A stretch of 64,000 nucleotides of DNA from Anaerolineae bacterium (lineage in GTDB: Bacteria > Chloroflexota > Anaerolineae > Aggregatilineales > Phototrophicaceae). Below, one piece after another: positions 1 through 8,608 of this stretch. The translations under genes were made by a program, and so were the position numbers. Positions within the stretch are counted from its first letter, which is position 1. The number at the start of each line of letters is the position of its first letter. The notes below the pieces were generated by a model. The model did not search any database. It was not told the DNA's origin and worked only from the letters and a program-made list of their open reading frames with translations. Location of the stretch: NCBI GenBank assembly GCA_022843745.1, contig JALHNB010000031.1:1-64000 (forward strand), written 5' to 3'.

Positions 1-118
1 TCGGCGCTGGGCTATCTCACGCCTGCTGAATTTGAGCAGAATTGGCTGGCTCAACAACCAGAACTGATACTATAATAAGCACAGGCTCTTTCCTGTCCAA
101 CTTTTTGGGGTCACTACA
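1..118 (+). mobile_element. Right end of an IS3-family insertion sequence (partial)
   Basis: The plus strand is open from base 1 to a TAA at 73-75 and encodes SALGYLTPAEFEQNW followed by a short tail. This is the typical C-terminus of an IS3-family DDE transposase (OrfB, integrase core), whose consensus ending is HSALGYLTPAEF. Read inward from 118 on the minus strand, the DNA begins TGTAGTGACCCCAAAAAG, which has the form of an IS150/IS3-group terminal inverted repeat (TG...CA ends). The element therefore ends at 118 and continues off the left edge. Its insertion interrupts the minus-strand STAND gene, whose last codons are read antisense through the IS end. The transposase match is read from sequence. 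The subgroup is an inference from memory. Confidence 0.82.
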
Positions 119-3100
119 GGAGCCGAAGTAACGATAACTGTCCTCTTTCCAATGCTCTATTGCATCATGAGCAAAAGATACGTCCTCTAGCGTTATATGG
201 CCTTGTAATGCTTTTATGTGGAGCAAAACCACAGGATAATGAATTTGGAAGAGGTAGCGAACACCTTCTAGCTCGCGCTCATTTTGATATTTGGCACTTG
301 AAGAATTCTGAGCAAACTCATAGTCCGACGGGATAAATACTTCAATGCCAGAAGTCTCTTTGATTGCACAATAGCGCAAATATTCATACATGTGACCTAA
401 ATACGGGTATTCAATATCATGTGCAGTTGGTTGATGGGGTTTCCAAAATGGAAGTAGCTTTTTGATGATCTCGACATTCACATTTTCTGTAAGCAAGTTA
501 AAAATCGTGTCACGCACCAATTGCGTATTACGATCTTTATCATCCTCTAGAAATCTCACAACCAGATCAATTCGATTGAGTACATATTCAAGATCTCGTG
601 GATTGTATTGTCCTGCTACCAGCCAACCCATCATTGCATGAGTTTTTTGAGCCTCGTTCAAAGGGCTGGTGTCGATTATGCTAACAATTGTTTCCGTTGG
701 GCTATGCGCTGTATATTGCCTTGTGATCTCGGCAAATACAGGGTATAGATTTTCTTCAGGATGCCATTCTAATAATTGTGTCAGCCCTGCCAGTAGTCCG
801 TCACAGAAACATACATACAGCACATAATTTTGAATTTCATCAGGCTCCCATCTCACACCTTCCCCATCAGGATTGTATCTAAATGATCGCTGCTGGATAT
901 TGTAACGACTATCAGACACCAGTTGTGAACTTATATCTGGATCTTGATGCAATTTGGCTAGTGAAGAGGCTAGTTGCAGCCACTGGGTTGGTTTATCATT
1001 CTCAAATACCTGGTTATCAATGTAGCTTATCAGGCGATGATGATAGCTATGTTGAACAGCCATATCACTGAAGTTTAGGAGTGCTTCCGCAAATACATCA
1101 CCGCTACGAGCTAAAACGGCGGCATGTAAAAGTAATCGCACTCCCTTTTCATATTCCCTCGTATTTATAGATGCTATAAGTCCGTATTGAATGTCAGGTA
1201 AAAAATCCTCTTGAAATGGGGCTAAACGCTGCAAATGTAGATCAAGGTGAAGTAAGAGATGTTCTACAATGCGGGCAAACTCATTAGCTTGATAGAGATG
1301 ATATACGATATTGGCACTAGCATAGGAGTTGACTTTAAATTTTTGAATGCAAAATTCTACAAGTTGACTTTTCGCATTCCCTGAGTCGTGTAGAACGTAA
1401 TCTGCAACAAAGTCTTCGAAATTTTTGTTTCGAAATAATATTATGCTTTCCTGCGTCAGATCCAAGCCAAAATATAATTTTTCGTGCAAAATCAATTCAA
1501 TATCTTTTCTATCTTGGTTGAGGATTTCACTTAATAATGATAACTGGACCACCCCCCGAAGCTCTTGGAATACTGCAAGTAAACTTCTGATTTCATCAGT
1601 TCCTCGAACTGCGTCATTTAGCGCTTGACGGTAAGCCTCTTCCAGAGGCACCTTTGCAAACTCGGGAATATGAGTTTCCCAATTAGCAACTTGTTCTTTG
1701 ACACCAACGGACAAGGTAAGATCAATAACGCGCGGAATTCCTTGAGAGTGTCTGTATAGGAGATTTATCGCAATATCAGACATATCTGGCACTATTGCTA
1801 GGGTGTACTCCCTAGCTTGCAAGAAATCAAAGCCTTTTACTTCGATCCTCGCCATTTCAATTTCAGTCGGCACCTCTAATAAATGAATATTTTCAGTGCG
1901 CGTAGAAAGGAGACATAAACAGTTTTCTGGTAGTTGGATTTTAAATAAGATGTCAAGAAAGAGATCCTGTATTTGAATTCTTTTGGTGCGATTTTCTTCG
2001 TACTGCTTTGCTGCTTCATCTATCGCGTCGATTGCGATGACCAATTTGTGACCCCGCCTCTTTGCTGTTTCCGCAGCTGTAGCTAATGCCTCCCGAAACC
2101 GACGCTTTAACGAGCCAGACTCATCTTTAGTGGTTGCCAGTATGTTGGTCTCATACAGCCGGTCTATTTCATTAATCATTTGGGCCATGAAGATTTCAAG
2201 AGGATAACGTTCATCCCCTGGTTGGCCTCCCCAACAAGCATAAACTGGTACTGCATTTCCTGCTCCGTAGGTAGAGGCAAATTGGTAAACTGTAGTGCTT
2301 TTTCCAGCACCCCCTGCACCATGAACTAGAAGAAACCCAGAAGAAAGACTACTTACCTTATCGAGCAACGCTGAATGTGCAGATACAGGTAGGAAATGGT
2401 TGGTGTCAGGTGCCTTGTACGGGGCTGGAAAGAAATGGATTTGACGAATTCCAAGTGCATTATAGACTTGTAATGTACGTATTTCTTGTTGCTCTTCCGA
2501 CTTTGCAATCTCAATAGAAAACACCAATAATCTACGCCACCAATCCTCAGCGTATTCATCGGAAAGTTGTAAGGCTGACTCGAATGCACGATACTTCTGT
2601 TGAGCGTTATTTGGTTGGTTAAACGAATTCAGATTGAAAGCTTGAATAAACATCCCAAGATGTTTCCACTTTGTGGCGAATCCCGCTGCATCTCGGAATT
2701 GATTTAGAATTTCTTCAATCTCGTTATTATTCTGTGCTAGTTGCGATAGAGTATATTGAAGTTGGTCAACGGTTTTACCATCCAATTCATTCTGTATCTT
2801 TTCTAGATGAATTGCTAAGTCACCCTGAAGAGGGCGGTTGGTAAATATCTGCAATTGTAGTTTTCGCGTTTCGGTTTCGCCATATTCTTCAAGGTATTTT
2901 TTGAAGAGATTTGCAAGTTCACCAATCAAGGAAGTTTGAGGCTTTGGATTGCCTGAATTATCCTTTTCATTACGACACAGCTCTGTAAGAGTCCAGTTTT
3001 GGGTCGCGTTTGCATAGCTATATTTAAGCTGTGAGATTATAACTTTATCAGCTAACTGAAAATTATCCCCGCCAATATATTCGCTCACGTCAACAATATA

Positions 3101-3262
3101 AATATCGTGTGTAGACTTTAAGTCCTTCTGATTTACGCCCTCCATAACAATACATTTCAGAGAGCTACGTGGATGAAGCATATCGAGCATACGCCTAACC
3201 ACATATGTAAAGTGGAAGTAATCCCCCGCATTTGAGGCAATTGCACCTAAGATTCCTGCCAC
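17..3262 (-). CDS. Nuclease-STAND NTPase, Avs/Cap4-like defence protein, 3' end truncated by IS
   Basis: The product is 1081 residues. The N-terminal ~100 residues resemble a Cap4/DUF4297-like nuclease fold: an acidic residue around E41, D58 in IYIVDVSEY and the QLK motif at 78-80 form a PD-(D/E)XK-type pattern. A STAND P-loop ATPase follows, with Walker A GAGGAGKST near residue 315 and Walker B LVIAIDAIDEA near residue 410. The C-terminal half is probably alpha-helical sensor repeats. Antiviral STAND proteins (Avs) have this effector-ATPase-sensor order and detect phage proteins. Codons downstream of base 119 belong to the IS end, so the last ~33 residues (from about residue 1048, starting CSDPKK) are not native and the natural C-terminus is missing. 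A TATAAT-like box at 3330-3335 lies upstream. The nuclease-STAND call is fairly firm. The antiviral role is inference, and the truncated protein may be inactive. Confidence 0.72.
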   Translation of the reverse strand: MAGILGAIASNAGDYFHFTYVVRRMLDMLHPRSSLKCIVMEGVNQKDLKSTHDIYIVDVSEYIGGDNFQLADKVIISQLKYSYANATQNWTLTELCRNEKDNSGNPKPQTSLIGELANLFKKYLEEYGETETRKLQLQIFTNRPLQGDLAIHLEKIQNELDGKTVDQLQYTLSQLAQNNNEIEEILNQFRDAAGFATKWKHLGMFIQAFNLNSFNQPNNAQQKYRAFESALQLSDEYAEDWWRRLLVFSIEIAKSEEQQEIRTLQVYNALGIRQIHFFPAPYKAPDTNHFLPVSAHSALLDKVSSLSSGFLLVHGAGGAGKSTTVYQFASTYGAGNAVPVYACWGGQPGDERYPLEIFMAQMINEIDRLYETNILATTKDESGSLKRRFREALATAAETAKRRGHKLVIAIDAIDEAAKQYEENRTKRIQIQDLFLDILFKIQLPENCLCLLSTRTENIHLLEVPTEIEMARIEVKGFDFLQAREYTLAIVPDMSDIAINLLYRHSQGIPRVIDLTLSVGVKEQVANWETHIPEFAKVPLEEAYRQALNDAVRGTDEIRSLLAVFQELRGVVQLSLLSEILNQDRKDIELILHEKLYFGLDLTQESIILFRNKNFEDFVADYVLHDSGNAKSQLVEFCIQKFKVNSYASANIVYHLYQANEFARIVEHLLLHLDLHLQRLAPFQEDFLPDIQYGLIASINTREYEKGVRLLLHAAVLARSGDVFAEALLNFSDMAVQHSYHHRLISYIDNQVFENDKPTQWLQLASSLAKLHQDPDISSQLVSDSRYNIQQRSFRYNPDGEGVRWEPDEIQNYVLYVCFCDGLLAGLTQLLEWHPEENLYPVFAEITRQYTAHSPTETIVSIIDTSPLNEAQKTHAMMGWLVAGQYNPRDLEYVLNRIDLVVRFLEDDKDRNTQLVRDTIFNLLTENVNVEIIKKLLPFWKPHQPTAHDIEYPYLGHMYEYLRYCAIKETSGIEVFIPSDYEFAQNSSSAKYQNERELEGVRYLFQIHYPVVLLHIKALQGHITLEDVSFAHDAIEHWKEDSYRYFGSCSDPKKLDRKEPVLIIVSVLVVEPANSAQIQQA

Positions 3263-3329
3263 TTTTACCCTCGGATTCTGATCGGCTTAGTAAGGATTGA
3301 TCTATGAAGTCAGACCACGCTGCCCCCTG

Positions 3330-3335
3330 ATTATA
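3330..3335 (-). promoter_or_regulatory. Candidate -10 box upstream of the STAND gene
   Basis: The minus strand reads TTTGATATAATC here, containing a perfect TATAAT about 70 bases upstream of the STAND start. A -35 element is not convincing (weak CAATCA-like hexamer), so this is only a candidate. The rest of the 3263-3560 interval is AT-rich and I see no gene in it. Confidence 0.3.
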
Positions 3336-3560
3336 TCAAATGAAGTGAGATTTGATTGAAATTTTCCACTCCGAAATATCTCCTCGCATAAATTCCATTC
3401 TAAATGCTTATTAACTTTATACTCTCTAATCAGCTTGGGCCTATGTACCAGTATTATCGTGATTAAACAGCTCCCTCATTGATAGATTATGAAGGAGAGT
3501 ATATTCCCAAAACGCTGCCCCTTCTTGGACAGCAAAATTTAGATATTCGGCGTTTCTTGG

Positions 3561-4007
3561 TTATGCTGCCCGGCTGATTTGAAGAATATCTCGAACAAAG
3601 TCTGTCGGATGAATCGTTCGTATTCCCTCATACTCGGTGACGGACAAAACGTGATATTTGTCCATGCTTACAATATAGTCCGCCTCGGCCTCAAGCGCAC
3701 ACGCAAAGAGTTTATCATCGTCTGGATCGGGTGAAACAGAAACAGGGGTTGTGCCCGGCACGAGGCTTGAACTTTGTCGAACAGTGTTGATGAATTTATC
3801 TACGCTCTTCCCTTCCATTCCGGTTATTTTCACCACACGCGGATAGGCCAATACGCGCTGTAGCTCATCTAAAATTGGCTCTGAAGTCGCAAACTCGATG
3901 ACCCCCTCTGCCCAGGACTGCATCACGATAGAGGGCGCGGAATTTGAAATGGTTGTCCCGCTGACCAACACATTTACATCTGGAACAATCAGCGGGTGGG
4001 TTTCCAT
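3561..4007 (-). CDS. PIN-domain toxin (putative VapC-like ribonuclease)
   Basis: The product is 148 residues, the normal length for the PIN-family toxins annotated as putative toxin component (PIN_3/TIGR00305-like). The Mg-binding acidic residues are visible: D10 in VPDVNVLVSG, E48 in EPILDELQ, D96-D98 in PDPDDDKLF, and D110/D116 around ADYIVSMDKYH. PIN toxins cleave RNA (tRNA, rRNA or mRNA) when released from their antitoxin. The gene starts 3 bases after the stop of the Phd-like antitoxin gene, so the two are clearly a two-gene operon read on the minus strand. It sits between the STAND gene and the integrase, where such pairs commonly stabilise mobile elements. Substrate specificity cannot be told. 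Confidence 0.88.
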   Translation of the reverse strand: METHPLIVPDVNVLVSGTTISNSAPSIVMQSWAEGVIEFATSEPILDELQRVLAYPRVVKITGMEGKSVDKFINTVRQSSSLVPGTTPVSVSPDPDDDKLFACALEAEADYIVSMDKYHVLSVTEYEGIRTIHPTDFVRDILQISRAA

Positions 4008-4010
4008 AGA

Positions 4011-4310
4011 CTACGGGGTTTTCGTCTGCTTCACTTCCTCAATCGCATCGTCTATCGCTGCCTGGACTTCTTGGGGGTCATACTTTGCAATCCGCTTTCT
4101 GATCTTCTGGGTCATCGCCCAAAATTGCGCTTTGGCGGCTTTCTTTTGTCGCTGTAATTCCTGATACTCTCTCACAGGAACAATAGCGGCCTTTGGCTCT
4201 CCGGCACGCTCCACGATAAAGCTTTCTCCTCGGTAGTAGGTTTTATCCAGTAACTCGCCAAAGCGCCGTCGCGCTTCGATAGCGGGTATTGGAATTGATG
4301 CAGTTGACAT
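4011..4310 (-). CDS. Phd/YefM-type antitoxin paired with PIN toxin
   Basis: The product is about 99 residues starting MSTASIPIPAIEARRRFGEL. The pattern of an N-terminal DNA-binding Phd/YefM fold (residues ~5-55, with FIVERAGEPKAAIVPVREY) and an acidic helical tail that would mask the toxin is clear. I chose ATG 4310 because upstream in-frame codons run through a good promoter (TTGACA, 17 bp, TATGAT at 4321-4349). This places the transcription start only a few bases before the ATG, so the message may be nearly leaderless. The antitoxin usually represses its own promoter, and the AT-rich inverted repeats at 4320-4360 fit an operator. The antitoxin precedes the toxin, as is usual. Confidence 0.85.
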   Translation of the reverse strand: MSTASIPIPAIEARRRFGELLDKTYYRGESFIVERAGEPKAAIVPVREYQELQRQKKAAKAQFWAMTQKIRKRIAKYDPQEVQAAIDDAIEEVKQTKTP

Positions 4311-4320
4311 GATTACGCAT

Positions 4321-4349
4321 ATCATATCAATTAATATTATATATGTCAA
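4321..4349 (-). promoter_or_regulatory. Sigma70-type promoter of the PIN/Phd toxin-antitoxin operon
   Basis: On the minus strand TTGACA (4344-4349) is followed by a 17-base spacer and TATGAT (4321-4326). The ATG at 4310 is about 10 bases below the -10 box. The surrounding bases form imperfect AT-rich inverted repeats that could be the antitoxin operator. Confidence 0.65.
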
Positions 4350-4394
4350 ATATATCAAATATACTCTTCCCGCTTGAATCGCATACTGACATGC

Positions 4395-5342
4395 TTATAA
4401 CGCATGATCCTGTACATCCCGCTTCATCGCCTCTTTTGCGGTTGATACATAAATAGAGGTGGTCTTCAGGTCTGCATGTCCAAGCATATCCTGAATGGTT
4501 TTCAGGTTCGTACCGTTGACGACATGGTGCGTTGCCATCGTATGCCTCAACGTATGAACTGAGGCGTTTCGTATTCCCGCCTCGCTCATATACTTCTGTA
4601 CCATACGCTGTATCCCTCGCTCCCCCATTGGCTCTCGAAATTTGGTGACAAACAAGGCTGGCTCAGCAATCTCTGGTCGGGCGGATAGCCACGCTTTGAC
4701 GGCTCGACATGCCTTGTAGTTGAGGGGCAGGGTGCGGTTTTTCCGTCCCTTTCCTCGGATAAAAATTTTACCCGTATTGGTCGGATCACGATTGATGCGC
4801 AGGGGTAACTCAACATCATAGGTTGTCAATTTTGTGGCTTCGGAGAGCCGGATTCCTGTTTGCAATATCAACTCCATAATGGCCGCATCGCGGGTTTCAT
4901 GACTGCAAGCTCGCAGCAAAGCGCGGTATTCCAGCGTCGTTAGAAACCGGGGTTCGTTGTATTCGCGCTCAGGCGGTGTAAGCTGTTGTGTTGGATTGTG
5001 CGCCAGAAGGCTAGAGGCGCTGAGAAAATTAAACAGCGATTTGATGGAAGCGGTCTTGCGCCTGCGCGTCACGCCGGACAAGCCCTGGCTATCCAGTTGT
5101 GCCAGAAACGCTTGCAGGTGGCGCAGCCCGACATCCTGGGGCTTGGTGACGCCTCTGGGCTGAAGAAATTCGGCCAGTTGGATAACGTCGGTTTTGTATT
5201 CCTTTCGCGTTCGTTGCGCCAAGTTGCGACTTGCCATGTAGACGGTTTCAAACAAACGTACTGCGTCGTCCCAAAGCAGTTTATCTGGATCAACCTTCTC
5301 TGTTAGCTCACCAATATTTGTTTGATCGAATAACCCTGGCAT
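4395..5342 (-). CDS. Tyrosine recombinase / integrase (XerC/D-like)
   Basis: The product is about 315 residues with an N-terminal SAM-like core-binding domain (residues ~20-110) and a C-terminal catalytic domain. Catalytic residues are visible: Arg in LQTGIRLSEATKL, Lys in GKGRKNRTLPL, HTLRHTMATHH (HxxR), the second His in LGHADLKTTSIYV and the nucleophilic Tyr in the same motif. A GTG at 5366 is possible, but ATG 5342 (MPGLFDQ) aligns with the start of a related fragment at 13,318 (MATLFD) and is preferred. It is the only complete integrase in the window and the likely enzyme for the element inserted in comM, although it lies well inside the accessory DNA. That assignment is inference, because the integrase nearest the off-window left end cannot be seen. 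Confidence 0.92.
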   Translation of the reverse strand: MPGLFDQTNIGELTEKVDPDKLLWDDAVRLFETVYMASRNLAQRTRKEYKTDVIQLAEFLQPRGVTKPQDVGLRHLQAFLAQLDSQGLSGVTRRRKTASIKSLFNFLSASSLLAHNPTQQLTPPEREYNEPRFLTTLEYRALLRACSHETRDAAIMELILQTGIRLSEATKLTTYDVELPLRINRDPTNTGKIFIRGKGRKNRTLPLNYKACRAVKAWLSARPEIAEPALFVTKFREPMGERGIQRMVQKYMSEAGIRNASVHTLRHTMATHHVVNGTNLKTIQDMLGHADLKTTSIYVSTAKEAMKRDVQDHAL

Positions 5343-5414
5343 AATATCAGCATAGCACAAGGACACTTTCCTGCCTCGCTCGATGGGTTTGAAATGCGAT
5401 TGTCGAGTACGTGT

Positions 5415-5677
5415 TTATTGATGAGTTCCATTGAGTTTAGGAAACTCAATCGACAAGGCATCTTCCAGCTCGTAGTCGGCCAAATTAACCTTTGTCCAGA
5501 ACTCACACTCCTGGTCTTCATTTTTGAACAGTAGTATCTTAAGCGGTTGTTCGTCCGGTTGTAAAGTTCTATAAATTGTTTGCGGAGTGTTTCAGCAGCT
5601 TCATTTTCTGCCCACTCAGGATATTCTGGGAGGCGCTGTACCAAATAATGTTCTGAAAAAAGTGATTTACTGATCAA
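5415..5677 (-). pseudogene. Frameshifted fragment resembling the N-terminus of an Eco57I-type (type IIG) enzyme
   Basis: From a TTG at 5677 the minus strand encodes KSLFSEHYLVQRLPEYPEWAE and a following helix. This resembles the conserved beginning of Eco57I/type IIG restriction-methylase proteins (LFSEHYL..RLPE.PEW). Near 5545-5560 the sensible reading moves to another frame (LQPDEQPLKILLFKNEDQ...), which runs on to EDALSIEFPKLNGTHQ and stops at 5415. A single-base indel would join the two. The rest of a restriction enzyme (methylase and target-recognition domains) is absent, so this is either a remnant or a small frameshifted protein. The family match is from memory and needs a search. Confidence 0.4.
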
Positions 5678-5985
5678 GTCACTGGATCGGGTGTGAACCT
5701 CAAATTGAAGGTATAATTAGAGTGTAGTATGCTGTTGCCTATTATGCATTATAGAGAAACTGGTGGTGGCGACATTTTGTCTGATCATTATCTTGGTCAT
5801 GACAAAGGGGAGAGATAAGCATTTCCTGTAGCTGCCTTTTTTGAGGATAGAACACCATTCGACGATTCCACTGGGCTGTTTCCATATGAGTGTTATTGGG
5901 TCCATCGTCAACAAGTCACCACTACAGAGAAACTCACTTGTGCCAATTCTCTGTAGATAAAGAATATTAACTAGGAGTAATCAAG
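5678..5985. other. Intergenic region with a 10-bp inverted repeat
   Basis: There is no convincing gene in these 308 bases. CTACAGAGAA (5922-5931) and TTCTCTGTAG (5947-5956) form a perfect 10-bp inverted repeat with a 15-base spacer, ending 30 bases before the WD40 gene. It could be a regulator site or a hairpin in the leader. AGGAG at about 5973-5977 is the ribosome-binding site of the WD40 gene. Confidence 0.5.
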
Positions 5986-7950
5986 ATGAAAAGATGGTAT
6001 TTATATTTCATTAGAGTTATTTTGATATGGTTGGAATGCATTTTGCTAATGGTAACTTCTAGTTATTTTTCCTCTGCTCAGCAAGAAGATTTAATCGAAC
6101 TATACCGAATTGGTACTGGGGTAATTGGAGGTGAGTTCGATGTAAGCCCTGACGGACAAACATTAGCGGTCGCAGCATCGCGATTAGGAGTCTGGCTCTA
6201 CTCAATAACTACTCTTGAACCTATTGAGCTTTTAATTGATAGTAATGTTGATGTGTCAGCAATTGACTGGTCCCCAGATGGAAACTATCTTGCTGTAGGA
6301 ATTTCATATTTAGACAACAATAATATTCAAATCTGGGACATGACAAACCAAAGATTGCAATTAGTTATTGAAGGTCATGAGTGGGTAGTTGGTGACATAA
6401 AATGGTCACCTGATGGAAAACTTCTTGCATCAGGAGGGTTAAATGATGGGAAAGCAAAAATATGGGATGTCGAAACCGGACAATTATTGAAACTATTTTA
6501 TGTAGAAGATTTTGGCGTAGACAGTATAGATTGGTCCCCCAACGGGAGATATATCCTATGCAATGGCTACACTCGACCTGGTGGAATAATTCAAATTTGG
6601 GACATCCAAAGCGAACAGCTTGTATTTTCATCAACGGCTTTTACACGTCTTGTCAACGCTGTTTCATGGTCTCCTGATGGACAAAGTATTGCTGCAAGCG
6701 GCAGTGATGGGGGTTGGGACAGCGATGGTTATTATATTAGAGTGTGGGATGTTCAGACCGGGCAAGAGTTGTCAACCATAAAATTTATGAATGAGGTTGG
6801 CAGTATTGCATGGTCACCCAATGGCGATTTCTTGGCAAGCTTAGAAGAGGGACCCGATGAACAACCAGGCGATGCGCTTATTTCTATATTAGATAGCACA
6901 ACGTGGAGTAACATATCTCAGGTACAAGTAGACTTAGGAAATTTGGTAGATAATGTTCAATGGTTACCGGATATGTCTCGTATAATTTTTTCGAATATAT
7001 CTACGGTTGGATTATGGGAGCCTATACTGTCGAATGCAGCCGCTCAGAATATTTCGATTCTTCACTTTTTTAAGCTAGGTGCTCCCATGGACTGGTCTCC
7101 AGATGGTGCATATCTCGTCTTTGTAAGTGGTGATGATACCTTACGTATCTGGGATATTGAAGCTAATCAGAATTTATTTACACTTCAGGGATATTCTTAT
7201 AATGGTATCAATAGTATTTCTTGGTCACCAGATAGTATGTTTCTGGTAGCTACAGCAGGACCATTAGATGGTATGCACGTGTGGAGTATGGAAACAGGTC
7301 AACAGGTCAACTTTCTTGAAACAAGTGATCGGTTTCTTCATAAGGTTATGTGGTCTCCTAATGGAGAGTTTATTGCTTCTGCGGGTACTAGTGCAGGCAA
7401 CAATTATAACGTTGTAATTGATATATGGGATGTCGCGTCGGGACAAATTTATAGGACATTGGTTACTGACGCAGCGTATAGCTTTGAAATAGCATGGTCT
7501 CCCGATAGCACACATTTAGCGGCAGCTAGTGTTGGTCTACAAGTTTGGGATATTTCAACAGGGCAACAAGAAGATTTATCGGATAATGAATTAATAACCG
7601 TTGTTGATTGGTCTCCAGACTCAACAAAGCTCATAACTGGTGGCAGAGATGGTGTGTTGAGTTTATGGGATTTGATAAATGGTGAAGAAACAGTCCTATC
7701 TCAAAGCAGAGATGGACAAGAAATATATGACATATCTTGGTCACCAAGCGGAACTCAATTTGCCTCTGTCTCTGGTACAGGGGGTTATGGGGATAAAATA
7801 TCGGTTTGGACTATTGGAGCAAACCAACAACTAGACATCAGATGGTTTCATCTTGGGATAGTACAAACTATAGCGTGGTCACCCGATGAAACCCGACTAG
7901 CTTCTGTGGGCATCGATGGTATAGTTCGTATTTGGAGTGTAGAGGAATAG
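5986..7950 (+). CDS. Exported WD40-repeat beta-propeller protein
   Basis: The product is 654 residues. Residues 1-32 form a hydrophobic export signal or membrane anchor ending near SSAQQED. The rest is about 13-14 WD40 blades, each recognisable by WSPDG (or WSPNG, WSPDS) followed some 25 residues later by IWD or VWD, enough for two seven-bladed propellers. WD40 propellers are protein-interaction scaffolds and no enzymatic domain is present. The start is supported by AGGAG eight bases upstream. Its neighbours are integrase and conflict-type genes, and the TIR protein at 10,000 also ends in WD40-like repeats, so a recognition role at the cell surface is possible but only inferred. Codon use is AT-rich, unlike the chromosomal genes to the right. 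Confidence 0.85.
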   Translation: MKRWYLYFIRVILIWLECILLMVTSSYFSSAQQEDLIELYRIGTGVIGGEFDVSPDGQTLAVAASRLGVWLYSITTLEPIELLIDSNVDVSAIDWSPDGNYLAVGISYLDNNNIQIWDMTNQRLQLVIEGHEWVVGDIKWSPDGKLLASGGLNDGKAKIWDVETGQLLKLFYVEDFGVDSIDWSPNGRYILCNGYTRPGGIIQIWDIQSEQLVFSSTAFTRLVNAVSWSPDGQSIAASGSDGGWDSDGYYIRVWDVQTGQELSTIKFMNEVGSIAWSPNGDFLASLEEGPDEQPGDALISILDSTTWSNISQVQVDLGNLVDNVQWLPDMSRIIFSNISTVGLWEPILSNAAAQNISILHFFKLGAPMDWSPDGAYLVFVSGDDTLRIWDIEANQNLFTLQGYSYNGINSISWSPDSMFLVATAGPLDGMHVWSMETGQQVNFLETSDRFLHKVMWSPNGEFIASAGTSAGNNYNVVIDIWDVASGQIYRTLVTDAAYSFEIAWSPDSTHLAAASVGLQVWDISTGQQEDLSDNELITVVDWSPDSTKLITGGRDGVLSLWDLINGEETVLSQSRDGQEIYDISWSPSGTQFASVSGTGGYGDKISVWTIGANQQLDIRWFHLGIVQTIAWSPDETRLASVGIDGIVRIWSVEE

Positions 7951-8246
7951 TCTTGTCTATTTCACTTAATTGGATGGATCAAGCCCATTTTTCTCACGTG
8001 CTTTTGAGCGATTTTGCGTACGGCGTTAGCAAGTCCTAAATCTGGATTGAGAAATGAGCTGTCACAACATCAAATATAACCAAACCCATACGAGCGATAT
8101 TTCATAAACGCCGAGCGAGAAAACTATCATCTTTTTTGTCCGCTACGTCTTGAGGATTTGTATTCGGTATTGCTTCAAGACGACGATATAATTCCTAATA
8201 TATTTTTGCCGCCTCGACTTTTTGGCGTGACGGTTCTGTCTCTTCG

Positions 8247-8567
8247 GTGATCTTCCGCTGGGATGATTTTCACCAACATTGGACACAGGCAGAATTGCAG
8301 CGATTGCGCGAAATGGTAGACACAGGTCGCGCACCGTGGGAGATACTCAAAGCATTTCCACACTGGAACTGGAACACCATCACCTGCCGTTATTTGAATC
8401 AGTTCTCCCCGGATCGGCGTTTCATTCCCTACTACAAGGGTGAGAAGAAATTTCCCTACCGCATCAAGTGGCACGAAATCGAGGAATACAGAGCAAAACA
8501 GGAAGCTCTTAATTTGGTGACAAGTTATACCTCTCTTCTGTCATTTCATGATTATATACAGCCTTGA
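8247..8567 (+). CDS. Small helix-turn-helix (Myb-like) protein, probable recombinase C-terminal fragment
   Basis: From a GTG at 8247 the product is 106 residues. The core (residues ~13-50) reads WTQAELQRLREMVDTG...ILKAFPHWNWNTITCRYL, a Myb/HTH pattern also found near the C-terminus of some large serine recombinases. The reading frame stays open a further 48 bases upstream without a good start. The 296 bases before it (7951-8246) hold no complete gene, so this is more likely the tail of a decayed gene than an intact regulator. No ribosome-binding site is obvious. Confidence 0.45.
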   Translation: MIFRWDDFHQHWTQAELQRLREMVDTGRAPWEILKAFPHWNWNTITCRYLNQFSPDRRFIPYYKGEKKFPYRIKWHEIEEYRAKQEALNLVTSYTSLLSFHDYIQP

Positions 8568-8608
8568 CCGTCTGTAGTAACGCAATCGAATTCGCTAGTT
8601 CTACTCTA

